NCBI RefSeq assembly: GCF_003788635.1
Contig: NZ_AYKH01000016.1
Location: 1-64,000, forward strand
Direction of reading: 5' to 3'
DNA: 64,000 nucleotides
Source: Salinisphaera orenii subsp. orenii MK-B5
GTDB taxonomy: Bacteria; Pseudomonadota; Gammaproteobacteria; Nevskiales; Salinisphaeraceae
Below, piece by piece: positions 18,057 to 27,558 of the stretch (the first letter of the stretch is position 1; every line of letters starts with the position of its first letter). The position numbers and the translations under genes are program-made. The notes under the pieces were generated by a model. It was not told the DNA's origin and searched no databases. It worked only from the letters and a program-made list of their open reading frames with translations.

Positions 18057-19519
18057 CAGCGGGCCCCGCCCGCGGGCTGGAGCGGCGCGCTGTCGTCGTT
18101 GGCGTCGGCGCCCTCGCCACCCTCGGCGCCGCGCAGGCGCGGGTCGAAGGCGTCGCGCACCACGTCCGCGAACAGATTGGCTGCCAGCACCAGCACCAGC
18201 ATGAACACGAAGGCCGCGAACAGCGGCCACCAGACGATGGGCTCGCGCGCCATCTCCAGCCGGGCGCTGTTGATCATGTTGCCCCAGCTGTTCATGGACG
18301 GGTCCACGCCGACGCCGATGTAGGACAGCACCGCCTCGGCCAGCACCAGCGCGGAGAAATCCAGCACCACCTGGATCAGCACGATGTGCATCACGTTGGG
18401 CAGCATGTGGCGGGCGAGTATGCGCCCCGGCCCGCTGCCCAGCCCGCGGGCGGCGGCCACGTAGTCCAGCTCGGCGAGCTTGCGGGTCTCCGCGCGCAAC
18501 AGCCGGCACAGGCTGGTCCAGCTGGTGATGCCCAGTATCAGGCACAGGAACAGCAGCCGCAGATCCGCGCGTTCGGTGGTGGTGCCGAAGGCGTCGGCGT
18601 TGTTGGCCATGTAGACCTGCATCATCAGCACCGCGGCGGCGATGAGCAGCACGCCGGGGATCGAGCTCAGCGTGGTGTAGAGATACTGGATGACGTCGTC
18701 CACCCAGCCGCGGAAATAGCCGGCCAGGAGTCCCAGCACCAGCGCGAAGGGCAGCATCACCAGCGTGGTCAGCGTGCCGATGGCCAGCCCCGTGCGGATG
18801 CTCTTCACGGCCTGGTAGAACACGTCCTGGCCGACCTTGTCGGTGCCGAGCACGTGGTAGTCGCCGGCCAGCACGACCAGCGTGCCGACGCATACGGACA
18901 CGACCAGGGCGGCGATCAGCCCGGCCCGCCAGGCCAGACGCGTGCGCCCGCCCGCGATGCGCCGGGCGACCCGCTGCGGCGGGCCGCGCGTGGCCGCGGC
19001 GATCGTCAGGACCAGCGCCAGCGCCCCGAGCAGCCAGGCCGCCAGCCCGTAGCCGGCCCCGACGAGCCCGCGGCGCGCGATGTCCTCGACCCGCGTCAGG
19101 CCGGTCTCGTCGAGCCGGGTGCCGGCGTAGGACAGCCGCGGATAGGTCTGCACCTTGCGCCCGTCGGCCTCGGTGACCACCTGCTGGACATAGGAATCCA
19201 GCGCGAACGGCGCGGAATAGGTCTGCTCGTTCTGCTCGATCAGCGGCCGGGCCAGCGTGTCCAGCACGCTGACGACCTCGCTGGCGACCCGCGTGCCGCC
19301 GTCGCCGGTCGCCTCCACCGGCCGGTAGTGGATGCTGTCGAGCACGCCGACCACGGTATAGGCCAGCAGCACGACCAGCGTGACCATGCCCACCGGGCGG
19401 GCGAACACCCGCAGCCACGGCACCCGCAGCGGCTTGCTGCGCGCCGCGAAGACCGCGAACACGCCGATCGCGATCAGCAGCAGGTAGATCAGCGCGTCGG
19501 TGTAGAGGAGGACGTACAA
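18056..19519 (-). CDS. Peptide ABC transporter permease, DppC/YejE type
   Basis: This 487-residue inner-membrane permease has an unusually long N-terminal part: two helices (about 8-25 and 45-62), a periplasmic loop of about 90 residues and a third helix before the BPD_transp_1 core (about 240-460). The EAA-like motif is seen as AAARGLGSGPGRILARHMLPN. The only usable start is a TTG at 19519 with no good ribosome site; an in-frame stop lies 9 nt upstream. The higBA module ends 62 nt before, so insertion probably removed the original start region or its coupling to the upstream permease. Confidence 0.88.
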
Positions 19520-19581
19520 CGTGTTCAGCTATGCGAGGAAATGACGGTGAGCGACGCGATCATGCTTCTGCGGGTTCATGA

Positions 19582-19875
19582 TCAGGCCGCGTCGAACTCG
19601 ATTTTCTCGACCGTATCCAGATCGATCGTACGCCGGGCCTGCCAGAGTTCGTACTGATCCTGCATGGCCATCCAGCTTTCGGGCGAACGACCGAGCGTTT
19701 TCGACAGCCGCAGTGCCATTTCGGAGCTGATGCCGCTCGTACCTTTGAGCACCCGGTTGAGTGTGGATGGGGACACGCCGAGCTTGCCGGCCAGCGTGCG
19801 TCCGGTAATACCGTGGGGCTCCAGATAGACCGCGCGGATGAATTCACCGGGATGCGGGGGATTGTGCATGGTCAT
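19582..19875 (-). CDS. higA: HigA family antitoxin (XRE-type HTH)
   Basis: This 97-residue protein begins MTMHNPPHPGEFIRAVYLEP, the classic HigA start (HPGE), and contains an XRE helix-turn-helix (ITGRTLAGKLGVSPSTLNRVL, about 22-42). It neutralises HigB and represses the pair. Its ATG overlaps the toxin stop (TGATG). Gene order toxin-antitoxin is typical of hig modules. It sits inside the peptide transporter operon between two permease genes. Confidence 0.92.
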   Translation of the reverse strand: MTMHNPPHPGEFIRAVYLEPHGITGRTLAGKLGVSPSTLNRVLKGTSGISSEMALRLSKTLGRSPESWMAMQDQYELWQARRTIDLDTVEKIEFDAA

Positions 19876-20153
19876 CAGTGATAATCCTCGTAATTCAGTA
19901 CGTACGCGTGCCCGTGTCGGAACTCGAAGGTGAGGCGCCAGTTGCCGCTGACCCATATCGACCATCGATCGAAGTTGTCGCCGCTGAGCGAATGGAGTTT
20001 GAAGCCCGGGATATCCATATCGCTGACCGTCTGTGCGGTATTCAACGCGGCCAGTTGCATTTGCAAGCGCTTCGCATGGTCGGGTTGTATGCCGGCCTTC
20101 GAGCCGGTCTCGAAATATTTCTTGAGCCCCTTGTGTCGAAACGATTGGATCAC
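19875..20153 (-). CDS. higB: HigB family toxin (RelE superfamily mRNA endonuclease)
   Basis: This 92-residue basic protein starts MIQSFRHKGLKKYFETGS and has the HigB pattern KLHSLSGDNFDRWSIWVSGNWRLTFEF. HigB toxins cut mRNA on the ribosome. Length is normal and the conserved basic and aromatic residues are present, so it is probably active. It is the first gene of the module and lies 13 bp downstream of a perfect 18-bp palindrome. Confidence 0.92.
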   Translation of the reverse strand: MIQSFRHKGLKKYFETGSKAGIQPDHAKRLQMQLAALNTAQTVSDMDIPGFKLHSLSGDNFDRWSIWVSGNWRLTFEFRHGHAYVLNYEDYH

Positions 20154-20165
20154 GACTCGATTCTA

Positions 20166-20183
20166 GCGCGTTGCGCAACGCGC
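20166..20183. promoter_or_regulatory. Perfect 18-bp palindrome, probable HigA operator
   Basis: GCGCGTTGCGCAACGCGC is fully self-complementary and lies 13 bp upstream of the higB start. HigA proteins bind palindromes overlapping the hig promoter, so this is its likely operator. A shorter GTTGCGCAAC dyad is nested within it. Confidence 0.7.
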
Positions 20184-20215
20184 AACAAATGACGGATGTC
20201 TTGTTCCGGTGCTGC

Positions 20216-21190
20216 TCACAGCCGTATCCGCGGATCGAACAGTGTGTAGCTGATATCGGTCAGCAGCAGGCCGACGATGTAGAGCACCGAGCCGAGAAAC
20301 ACCATCGCCCGCACGATGGCGAAGTCCTGGTTCTGGATCGCCTCGATGGTGTAGCTGCCCAGGCCCGGGATCCCGAAGAACGATTCCATGATCAGGCTGC
20401 CCATGAACAGCAGCGGCAGCAGCACGACCACGCCGGTCAGGATCGGGATCATGCCGTTCTTGAGCACGTGCACGAAAAGGATGCGCAGGTCGCCCATGCC
20501 CTTGGCGCGGGCGGTGCGGACATAATCCTTGCCGTATTCCTCCATGAAGATGGTGCGATACCAGCGCGTGCCCGAGCCGATGCCGGAGACCACGCCGATG
20601 ACCACCGGCAGGACGAGGAACTTGGCCATGTCCCAGCCGCCGGCATAGCCGGAGATCGGCACGAGATTCATCAGCTTGCCGGCCACGAACTGCCCCGCGA
20701 TGATGTAGAACAGCGGCGAGATCGACATCAGCACCACGCACAGCACGACGCCGCCCCAGTCGATGGCGGTCGAGCGGAAGAACACCAGCAGCAGGCCGAA
20801 GGTGATGTTCACCGCCATGCCCACCAGCAGCGTGGGGATGGCCAGCGCCAGGCTCGGACCCATGCGGGCCTGGATGTCGGCGGCGATGGCGCGCCCGCCG
20901 TCCGAGCGCCCGAAGTCGAAGGCCATGACCTTCACCGATTTCTGGAAGAACAGCGTGTCGGTGAACGCCGCCAGACCCGGTTCGTCGGCGTTGTGGAAAT
21001 AGGGCCGGTCGTAGCCGTGGGTGGCCTTCCAGGTGTCGATGGCCTCGGGCGTGACACGCTTGGCGCCGAGCTGCATGCGGGCGATGTCGTCCGGCGTGTT
21101 GACCACGAAGAACAGCAGGAACGTGATCAGGTTGACGCCGATCAGCACCGGAATCGCGTACAGGGCGCGGCGGACGATATAGGCGAACAT
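20216..21190 (-). CDS. Peptide ABC transporter permease, DppB/YejB type
   Basis: This 324-residue inner-membrane permease starts MFAYIVRRALYAIPVLIGVN, the usual DppB/OppB opening, and has about six helices. The coupling motif is seen in KDYVRTARAKGMGDLRIL. The ATG at 21190 shares one base with the stop of the binding-protein gene. Downstream, the operon is broken by higBA (33 bp from this stop to the palindrome) before the second permease. Confidence 0.93.
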   Translation of the reverse strand: MFAYIVRRALYAIPVLIGVNLITFLLFFVVNTPDDIARMQLGAKRVTPEAIDTWKATHGYDRPYFHNADEPGLAAFTDTLFFQKSVKVMAFDFGRSDGGRAIAADIQARMGPSLALAIPTLLVGMAVNITFGLLLVFFRSTAIDWGGVVLCVVLMSISPLFYIIAGQFVAGKLMNLVPISGYAGGWDMAKFLVLPVVIGVVSGIGSGTRWYRTIFMEEYGKDYVRTARAKGMGDLRILFVHVLKNGMIPILTGVVVLLPLLFMGSLIMESFFGIPGLGSYTIEAIQNQDFAIVRAMVFLGSVLYIVGLLLTDISYTLFDPRIRL

Positions 21191-23391
21191 CAGCGCGCCG
21201 GCCGCCGCACGGCTCGGTGTTCGCGCCGGCGATGGATCCACACCCCGGGCAGCAGCAGCACGAGCAGCCCGCCCGCCCCCGCGGCGAGCGGCCAGAGCAC
21301 GGGCTGATTCCAGGCGAGGCGTTTTTCGGCGCGCGCCGCCGGGTCGATGTCGAGGTACTTGATCGTGTTGTTCGCCATCGCGTTGGGCTTCGTGTTGGCG
21401 AGCCAGCTCTGGTAGAGGCCGTACTGGCGCGGATACATGCCCCACACCCAGGGCGCGTCGCGCTGGACGATGTCGATCATGCGGTCGATGAGCTGCTGGC
21501 GCTCGGGGCCGTTGTCCATGTCGCGCATGCGCCTAAACAGCCGGTCGAAGGTGTCGTCCTGGTAATTGGCGATGTTCTGGCCGTTGTTCTCGGCCGCGCT
21601 GTTGGGGCCGTAGAGCAGGAACAGAAAGTTCTCCGGATCGGGATAGTCGCCCATCCAGCCGGAGCCGAAAAACATCTGCACGTTACCGTCGGCGGTCTTC
21701 TGCTGGAACCGGCTCCAGGTGGTCGCGCGCACCACGAGCTGAATGCCCAGCTTGTCGAACTGCTGGCGCATCCAGTCCATCTGCGACTTGAATTCCGGGC
21801 CGCTGGCCGGCGTGTCCAGATTCAGCAGCAGCGGTCGTCCGGTCTCCTCGTCGGTGCCGCCGGGATAGCCCGCCTCGGCCAGCAGCTCGCGCGCGACCTC
21901 GATCGGCTTGCGCCGGCGTTCGCCGTCGACCCAGTCGTAGACCACGGGGTTCATGCCGGCTTTGCCCTCGCGGGCGCCGAACAGCCCCGGCGGCAGCGGG
22001 TCCTGGGCGACCAGGCCGCGGCCGTTGAGGAATATGGCGACGTAGGACTCGTAGTCGACGGCGATCGAGATCGCCTGGCGCAGCTTGCGGGCGTCGTCGT
22101 CGCCGCCGACCACGTCGTCGTTCATGTTGAAGCCGAGATAGTAGATCGCCGGCAGCACGGTGGTGGCCAGCCGCATGCCGCGCTCGGCCATGGTCTCGGT
22201 CAGATGCGGCTCGCCGTCGGCGTCGATGCGGATCGCCTGGCCGAAGGCGTCCGAGGAGATGCCGGAACTGTCGTAGTAGCCCTGCAGGAACTTGTTCCAG
22301 TAGGGAATGGATTCCTTCTCCAGCGAGAACACGACCCGGTCGATGAAGGGCAGCGCCCTGCCGGCGTCCTCGAGCAGGCCGGCTTCGCGATCGCCGGGCG
22401 CACCCTCGCTCGGGTAGCGCTCGCCGTGGAAGTTGGGGTTGGTCTCGAGCACCATCCGCCGGTTCGGATTGTTCTCGGTGAGCATGTAGGGCCCGGTGCC
22501 CACCGGAAAGGTGTCGATGCCGATGTTCTTCGCCGCCAGCGCGTCCTGGTTGTAGAAGGCGATGGCCTCGGGCGGCATCGGCGCGAAGAACGGCATCGCC
22601 AGCCAGTAGCGTAGCTGCGGGTAGACGCCGTTGACGCGGATCTCGAAGTGGCGGTCGTCGACGGCGCGGGCGCCCTCGAAGTCGTGGCGGGTCAGATCCA
22701 GATGTTCGCCCGGTGCGAGTGTGTCCCGCGCGGCGCGCAGGCGTTCGGCCAGATCGGCCAGGCCGACGATGTGCTCGCTCATCACGCCGAGGATCGGCGA
22801 ATTCACTTCCGGGCTCGCCAGGCGCTTGATCTGATGCACGTAGTCCGAGGCGCGCAGCGTCCGGCTGCCCTGGTGAGCGAAATCCGCGGGCGAGGCGATG
22901 CCCTCCAGATCGGCCGGCGACAGGTCGCGATAGCGCGGCGCGCCGTCCGGCCCGCGGGCGAACGCCGGGTGCGGCTGATAGCGCACGCCGGGCTTGATCT
23001 CGATGGTATAGACGCTGGTGGCGACGTCCTCGGGCGGCGTGTCTGCGGGCAGGGGGTCGCCGTCGGCGTCCAGATACTGCGGCTCGGGCAGGCGCGTCGC
23101 GGCCAGCGGCTCGAGCTGGTAGGGCCGCTTGAGATAGTGATACTGGAGGGGCGGCTCGTAGATCTGGCCGGTGAACTCCACCTCGTCGGTGGCGTAGGAG
23201 CGCGCCGGATCCAGATGCCGCGGCGGTTCGGTGAAGGCGCGATAGAGCGTGTCGCTGGCGCGCTCCGCGTCCGGGTAGGGGCTGTTCCAGGGCCGTTCGC
23301 AGCCGGCGCCGAGGACGATCGCCAGCCACAGCAGCGCCCAGAGCGCGCCGCGCCGGGCCGAAGGGGTACGAACGCATGTTGCGCAGGGCAT
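21190..23391 (-). CDS. Extracellular peptide-binding protein (SBP family 5), lipoprotein with C-terminal membrane helix
   Basis: This 733-residue solute-binding protein delivers peptides to the permeases. The start at 23391 gives a signal with lipobox LGAGC (Cys31). SBP_bac_5 motifs run through the body (LYRAFTEPPRHLDPARS, TVLPAIYYLGFNMND, SGWMGDYPDPENFLF). At 690-720 there is a second hydrophobic helix (WPLAAGAGGLLVLLLPGVWI) followed by a basic tail (HRRREHRAVRRPAR). Family members usually lack this tail and are shorter (about 500-600 residues). The protein may thus be anchored at both ends. It is the first gene of the operon and is divergent from the CoA ligase gene. Confidence 0.9.
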   Translation of the reverse strand: MPCATCVRTPSARRGALWALLWLAIVLGAGCERPWNSPYPDAERASDTLYRAFTEPPRHLDPARSYATDEVEFTGQIYEPPLQYHYLKRPYQLEPLAATRLPEPQYLDADGDPLPADTPPEDVATSVYTIEIKPGVRYQPHPAFARGPDGAPRYRDLSPADLEGIASPADFAHQGSRTLRASDYVHQIKRLASPEVNSPILGVMSEHIVGLADLAERLRAARDTLAPGEHLDLTRHDFEGARAVDDRHFEIRVNGVYPQLRYWLAMPFFAPMPPEAIAFYNQDALAAKNIGIDTFPVGTGPYMLTENNPNRRMVLETNPNFHGERYPSEGAPGDREAGLLEDAGRALPFIDRVVFSLEKESIPYWNKFLQGYYDSSGISSDAFGQAIRIDADGEPHLTETMAERGMRLATTVLPAIYYLGFNMNDDVVGGDDDARKLRQAISIAVDYESYVAIFLNGRGLVAQDPLPPGLFGAREGKAGMNPVVYDWVDGERRRKPIEVARELLAEAGYPGGTDEETGRPLLLNLDTPASGPEFKSQMDWMRQQFDKLGIQLVVRATTWSRFQQKTADGNVQMFFGSGWMGDYPDPENFLFLLYGPNSAAENNGQNIANYQDDTFDRLFRRMRDMDNGPERQQLIDRMIDIVQRDAPWVWGMYPRQYGLYQSWLANTKPNAMANNTIKYLDIDPAARAEKRLAWNQPVLWPLAAGAGGLLVLLLPGVWIHRRREHRAVRRPAR

Positions 23392-23517
23392 GCCCCGCAA
23401 AATAGCGGATTCCACCGGCCGACCCAAACGCGGCTCGTCGGGTGTCCACCTTCGTCGTATAGGGCCGGGGGCCTTCACGCTGGCATATTGCCGGAATCTG
23501 CGAGTAGAGGAGCGAGC

Positions 23518-25428
23518 ATGTCCGACCCCAGCCGATACGCGGCCGAATTCGAAGCCGCGCGCGACAACCCGGACGCGTTCTGGGCCGATCAGGCCGAGGC
23601 CATACGCTGGACGCGGCCGCCGACGCAGGTGCTGGACGACAGCCGCGCGCCGTTCTATCACTGGTTCCCCGACGGCGAGCTCAACACCGCCGACAACTGT
23701 CTCGATCGCCACGTGGACGCCGGCCGCGGCGACGTCACGGCCCTGATCTACGACAGCCCCGTGACCGGCACGCAGGCGCGCTACACCTACGCCGAGCTGC
23801 GCGACGCCGTGGCCCGTTTCGCCGGCGTCATTCGCGATCAGGGCGTGGCCAAGGGCGACCGCGTGATCATCTACATGCCGATGATTCCGGAAGCGGTCAT
23901 CGCCATGCTCGCCTGTGCCCGCATCGGCGCGGTGCATTCGGTGGTCTTCGGCGGCTTCGCGGGCGCCGAGCTGGCCAAGCGCATCGACGACGCCACGCCG
24001 ACACTGGTGCTCTCGGCCTCCTGCGGGATCGAGCCGGGGCGCGTGGTCGAGTACAAGCCGCTGCTGGACACCGGCATCGATCTGGCCGAGCACAAGGTCG
24101 AGCGCTGCGTGATCTTCCAGCGCGACACGCAGCGCTGCGAGCTCGTTTCCGGCCGCGACATCGACTGGAACGAGGCCCTGGCCGCGGCCGAGCCGGCCGA
24201 CTGCGTGCCGGTGGCCGCCACCGACCCGCTCTACATCCTCTACACCTCCGGCACCACCGGCAAACCCAAGGGCGTGGTCCGCGACAACGGCGGCCACGCC
24301 GTGGCCATGCACTACTCCGCGCGGGCGGTCTACGGCCTGTCGCCGGACGACGTGTTCTGGACCGCCTCCGACGTCGGCTGGGTGGTCGGCCACTCCTATA
24401 TCGTCTACGCGCCGCTGCTGCTGGGCTGCACCTCGGTGATGTACGAGGGCAAGCCGGTGGGCACCCCGGACGCCGGCGCCTTCTTCCGGGTGATCGCCGA
24501 GCACGGCGTCGATGTCTTCTTCACCGCGCCCACGGCCTTTCGCGCGGTCAAGAAGGTCGACCCGAACGCCGAACTCGGCGCCGCCCACGACACGTCCTGT
24601 CTGCGCGCGCTGTTCCTGGCCGGCGAGCACACCGACCCCGACACCGCCCGCTGGGCCGGCGAGAAGCTCGACGTGCCCGTCATCGACCATTGGTGGCAGA
24701 CCGAGACCGCCTGGGCGATGAGCGCGAACCCGCTGGGCATCGAGATGCTGGACGTGCCGCCGGGCTCGGCGGGCCGGCCGATGCCGGGCTACGACATCCG
24801 CGTGCTCGCCCCGGACGGCAGCGAGGTCGGCGCCGACGAGATGGGCGACATCTGCGTGAAGCTGCCGCTGCCGCCCGGCTGTTTCCCCACCCTCTGGCAG
24901 AACGACGCCCGGTTCCGCTCGTCCTATCTGGACGAGTTCCCCGGCTACTATCGCTCGGGCGACGCCGGCTATTTCGACGCCGCCGGCAACGTCTGGGTGA
25001 TGAGCCGTGTCGACGACATCATCAACGTCGCCGGGCACCGGCTGTCCACCGGCATGATGGAGGAGGTCATCGCCGACCACGCCGACGTCGCGGAGGTCGC
25101 GGTGGTGGGCGCGGCGGACGCCGACAAGGGCCAGCTGCCGGTGGCCATGGTGGTGCTCAAATCCGGCGTCACGCGGCCCTCGGACGAAGTCATCGCCGAA
25201 CTGGTGGCGCTGGTGCGCGACCGGATCGGGCCGGTCGCGGCCTTCCGTCACGCCACCCTCGTCGAGCGTCTGCCCAAGACGCGCTCGGGCAAGGTGGTGC
25301 GCGCCACCCTGCGGCAGATCGCCGACGGCAAGGAGTGGAATACGCCTGCGACCATCGACGATCCGGCCATTCTCACCGAGATCGAGGCGCAGCTGGCGAC
25401 CATCGGTTATCCGCGCCGCGGCGGCTGA
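23518..25428 (+). CDS. prpE: Propionate-CoA ligase / acyl-CoA synthetase
   Basis: This 636-residue cytoplasmic ligase activates propionate (or another short acid) with ATP and CoA. The acetyl-CoA-synthetase-like N-terminal domain leads into the P-loop TSGTTGKPKGVV (about 242-253), then DVGWVVGHSYIVYAPLL, WWQTETAWA and YRSGDAGY. The acyl-adenylate lysine is K592 (KTRSGKVVR). The pattern VGHSYIVY and overall length fit PrpE better than Acs. The ATG has AGAGGAGCG before it. No methylcitrate genes are nearby, so the wider pathway is encoded elsewhere. Confidence 0.9.
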   Translation: MSDPSRYAAEFEAARDNPDAFWADQAEAIRWTRPPTQVLDDSRAPFYHWFPDGELNTADNCLDRHVDAGRGDVTALIYDSPVTGTQARYTYAELRDAVARFAGVIRDQGVAKGDRVIIYMPMIPEAVIAMLACARIGAVHSVVFGGFAGAELAKRIDDATPTLVLSASCGIEPGRVVEYKPLLDTGIDLAEHKVERCVIFQRDTQRCELVSGRDIDWNEALAAAEPADCVPVAATDPLYILYTSGTTGKPKGVVRDNGGHAVAMHYSARAVYGLSPDDVFWTASDVGWVVGHSYIVYAPLLLGCTSVMYEGKPVGTPDAGAFFRVIAEHGVDVFFTAPTAFRAVKKVDPNAELGAAHDTSCLRALFLAGEHTDPDTARWAGEKLDVPVIDHWWQTETAWAMSANPLGIEMLDVPPGSAGRPMPGYDIRVLAPDGSEVGADEMGDICVKLPLPPGCFPTLWQNDARFRSSYLDEFPGYYRSGDAGYFDAAGNVWVMSRVDDIINVAGHRLSTGMMEEVIADHADVAEVAVVGAADADKGQLPVAMVVLKSGVTRPSDEVIAELVALVRDRIGPVAAFRHATLVERLPKTRSGKVVRATLRQIADGKEWNTPATIDDPAILTEIEAQLATIGYPRRGG

Positions 25429-25462
25429 ACGCGCTAGGGCCGGACCCGGCCGCGGCGAAGCG

Positions 25463-26593
25463 GTGATCCGCGCGGCGCTGGTCGTCGGCCTCGTGCTCGT
25501 GCTCGGGCTGGGGCTGTCCGCACCGGCGGCGGTCGCCGACACCCGCGCCGGCATCGCGGCCCATGCGCGCGGCGATTACGCCGCCGCCGCCGAGGCCTGG
25601 CAGTCGCCGGCGGCCGAGGGCGCGGCGCGGGCGCAATACGGGCTGGGCCTGCTCCATGCCGAGGGCCGGGGCGTGCCCGCCGATCCGGCGCGGGCGCTGG
25701 GCTGGTACACACGCGCGGCCGAACGCGGTTTCGCCCCCGCCCAGTACAACCTGGCCGTGCTGCACGAACGCGGCGCCGGCGTCCCGCGCGATATCGCCCA
25801 GGCGGTGTTCTGGTATGCCGAGGCGGCGCGCCGGGACTTCGCCCCCGCGGCGACCAACCTGGCGCTGGCTTATCTGGACGGGCGCGGTCTGCCGCGCAAT
25901 CTCGAGGCGGCGGTGCAGACGCTGGCGGTCGCCACGCCGGCCGATCGGGCGCGCCTGCGCTCGGCCCTGCCGGCGGCGCGGGTGGGCCCGGCCCGGGTGA
26001 ATCTGCGCGCCGGGCCGTCGCTCAACGCCGCGGTGCGCAGCCGGCTTGCCGCGGCCACGCCGCTGCGCGTGTATCGGCGCCAGCGCGGCTGGGTCGAGGT
26101 CTGGGCGGCGGACGGCGAGCGCGTGGGCTGGGTCGCCGAGCGGTTGCTGCGCGGAGTGCCGAAGTCTCTGTCGCTCGATCTCGAGGGCCTGCGCCGCGGC
26201 CCGCTGAACGGCTTCGACGCGGCCGCGGCGCCGCGACGGGTGCCGGCGCGCGGCGCCGGGTCCGAACCGCCGACGCTGGCGGCCTATGTCGGTTTGCCCG
26301 CGCTCTTCGCCGATATCGACGCCGGCCGCGGGCGCGACAGCCCCGAGGCGATGCGGCGCGTGGCCACGCCGCGGCTGAACGTGCGCGCGGGGCCCGGTAC
26401 CGACCGGGCGGTCGTGGCGACGCTCTCCCGCGGTGCGACGGTGCGTGTTCTCGGCCGCGCCGGCGGCTGGCGCCGCGTGCGCTACGGCGCGGAGGCGGCC
26501 GAGGGCTGGGTCGCGGCGTTTCTGCTGGCGCCCGCGGTGGGTGCGGAATCGGCCGCCGACACGCGGCCGGCGGTCGGTACGGGCGGCGGTTAG
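25463..26593 (+). CDS. Exported Sel1-repeat protein with two SH3-like domains
   Basis: This 376-residue protein has a signal peptide (cleaved near ADTRAG, about residue 25). Three to four Sel1/TPR-like repeats follow (about 40-150; AAEGAARAQYGLGLLHAEG, then AERGFAPAQYNLAVLHERG). Two bacterial SH3 domains follow (about 170-225 and 300-350), each opening with (R)LNVRAGP or VNLRAGP. Sel1 repeats hold protein complexes and SH3_3 domains often bind cell-wall peptides, so an envelope scaffolding role is inferred. The GTG at 25463 has only a weak ribosome site. It may be read with the ligase, 34 nt upstream. Confidence 0.85.
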   Translation: MIRAALVVGLVLVLGLGLSAPAAVADTRAGIAAHARGDYAAAAEAWQSPAAEGAARAQYGLGLLHAEGRGVPADPARALGWYTRAAERGFAPAQYNLAVLHERGAGVPRDIAQAVFWYAEAARRDFAPAATNLALAYLDGRGLPRNLEAAVQTLAVATPADRARLRSALPAARVGPARVNLRAGPSLNAAVRSRLAAATPLRVYRRQRGWVEVWAADGERVGWVAERLLRGVPKSLSLDLEGLRRGPLNGFDAAAAPRRVPARGAGSEPPTLAAYVGLPALFADIDAGRGRDSPEAMRRVATPRLNVRAGPGTDRAVVATLSRGATVRVLGRAGGWRRVRYGAEAAEGWVAAFLLAPAVGAESAADTRPAVGTGGG

Positions 26594-27102
26594 GCGGGGA
26601 GCGCGCGCCCCATCAGGTAGTCGTCCATGATGAAGCCGGCGCCGATGTCCTTGACGTCCTCGGCCTCCACCGCGAAGCCCAGGCGCCGGTAGGCGTGGAC
26701 GGCGTCGACGTTGTGCCGGTTGACCCGCAGTCGCAGCCGGGTCGCGCCCCGGCGGGCGGCGTCGGCGAGGCTGTCCGCGACCAGCCGCCGGCCGAGCCCT
26801 TCGCCGCGGGCCTCGGCGTGGACATAGAGCTTGTCCAGCCAGGCGGTGGCGGCGTCCGCCGGGTCGGGCGAGACGGCGGCGAAGCCGATGGCCCGGCCCG
26901 CCCGCCGGGCGAGCACGAAGCGGGTGCCGGCCCGCTGTTCGGCCGCCAGCGCCTGCGGGCTGTAGCCGCGTTCGAGCATGTAGTCGATCTGGGCCCGGCT
27001 GATCAGCCCCGGGTAGTGCTCGTGCCAGATCTCGCGGGCGAGCGCGGCCAGCCGGGCGTGATCCGCGGCCGTGGTCGCCGCCGCGAGGACGGCGTCGGTC
27101 AT
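26590..27102 (-). CDS. GNAT family N-acetyltransferase
   Basis: This 170-residue protein has the GNAT core: DKLYVHAEARGEGLGRRLV (acetyl-CoA site, about 90-110) and RVNRHNVDAVHAYRRLGF (about 125-143). The substrate cannot be told. The start overlaps the end of the DUF1992 gene by 4 nt (ATGA), so they form an operon. Its stop overlaps the end of the convergent Sel1 gene by 4 bp. Confidence 0.9.
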   Translation of the reverse strand: MTDAVLAAATTAADHARLAALAREIWHEHYPGLISRAQIDYMLERGYSPQALAAEQRAGTRFVLARRAGRAIGFAAVSPDPADAATAWLDKLYVHAEARGEGLGRRLVADSLADAARRGATRLRLRVNRHNVDAVHAYRRLGFAVEAEDVKDIGAGFIMDDYLMGRALPA

Positions 27103-27482
27103 GCGCGGTCGTCGTTGCCGGCGAATCGGTCGCGTACCGCCGCGGCGTAGTCGGGATCGGCCAGCAGGGCGCGGCCGCGGCGGCTCTGGCGCAGGCGCGT
27201 CTCCAGCCAGCGCAGGCGCCGGGTCAGGCGTTCGGACTCCGCGCTCTCGGGCTCGGTCGCGGCGAGCAGTTCCTCGATGTCGCGGATCGCGCGGCGGGAT
27301 TCGATCTCGGGCGGCACGAAGCCGGCGTTCTTGAGCAGACGATAGCCGGCCCGCAGTTCCGGCGGCACGTGGCGGTCGTCGTCGAGATTCAGCGGTTGGC
27401 CGGCGCCCGGCAGATCGTCGAACTCGCCGCGCTCGGCGGCGGCCTCGATATGGGCGTCGGCCAGTCGGTCGAGCAAGCTCAT
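27099..27482 (-). CDS. DUF1992 (DnaJ-like, YhdN) family protein
   Basis: This 127-residue cytoplasmic protein carries the DUF1992 signature: MSLLDRLADAHIEAAAERGEFDDLPGAG-type opening (seen as LADAHIEAAAERGEFDDLPG), GQPLNLDD and YRLLKNAGFVPPEIE. This family is annotated as DnaJ-related but has no J domain here; function is unknown. The ATG at 27482 is chosen because the conserved part begins there. The gene is divergent from the hydrolase gene, sharing a 76-bp promoter gap. Confidence 0.88.
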   Translation of the reverse strand: MSLLDRLADAHIEAAAERGEFDDLPGAGQPLNLDDDRHVPPELRAGYRLLKNAGFVPPEIESRRAIRDIEELLAATEPESAESERLTRRLRWLETRLRQSRRGRALLADPDYAAAVRDRFAGNDDRA

Positions 27483-27558
27483 GACGCTAGAATACACGCG
27501 TCGCGCGCCGGGGCCGAGTGCCCCGGGCCCGGAACGAGCAGTCGCAGGATGGTTCGCT

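Noticed and set aside
18386-19657. 423-residue frame opposite the second permease
   Set aside because: No domain, dominated by Gln, His and Arg; antisense shadow.
23392-25554. Extension of the binding-protein frame to 1454 residues
   Set aside because: It lies opposite the propionyl-CoA ligase gene; the lipoprotein signal at 23391 gives a natural start.
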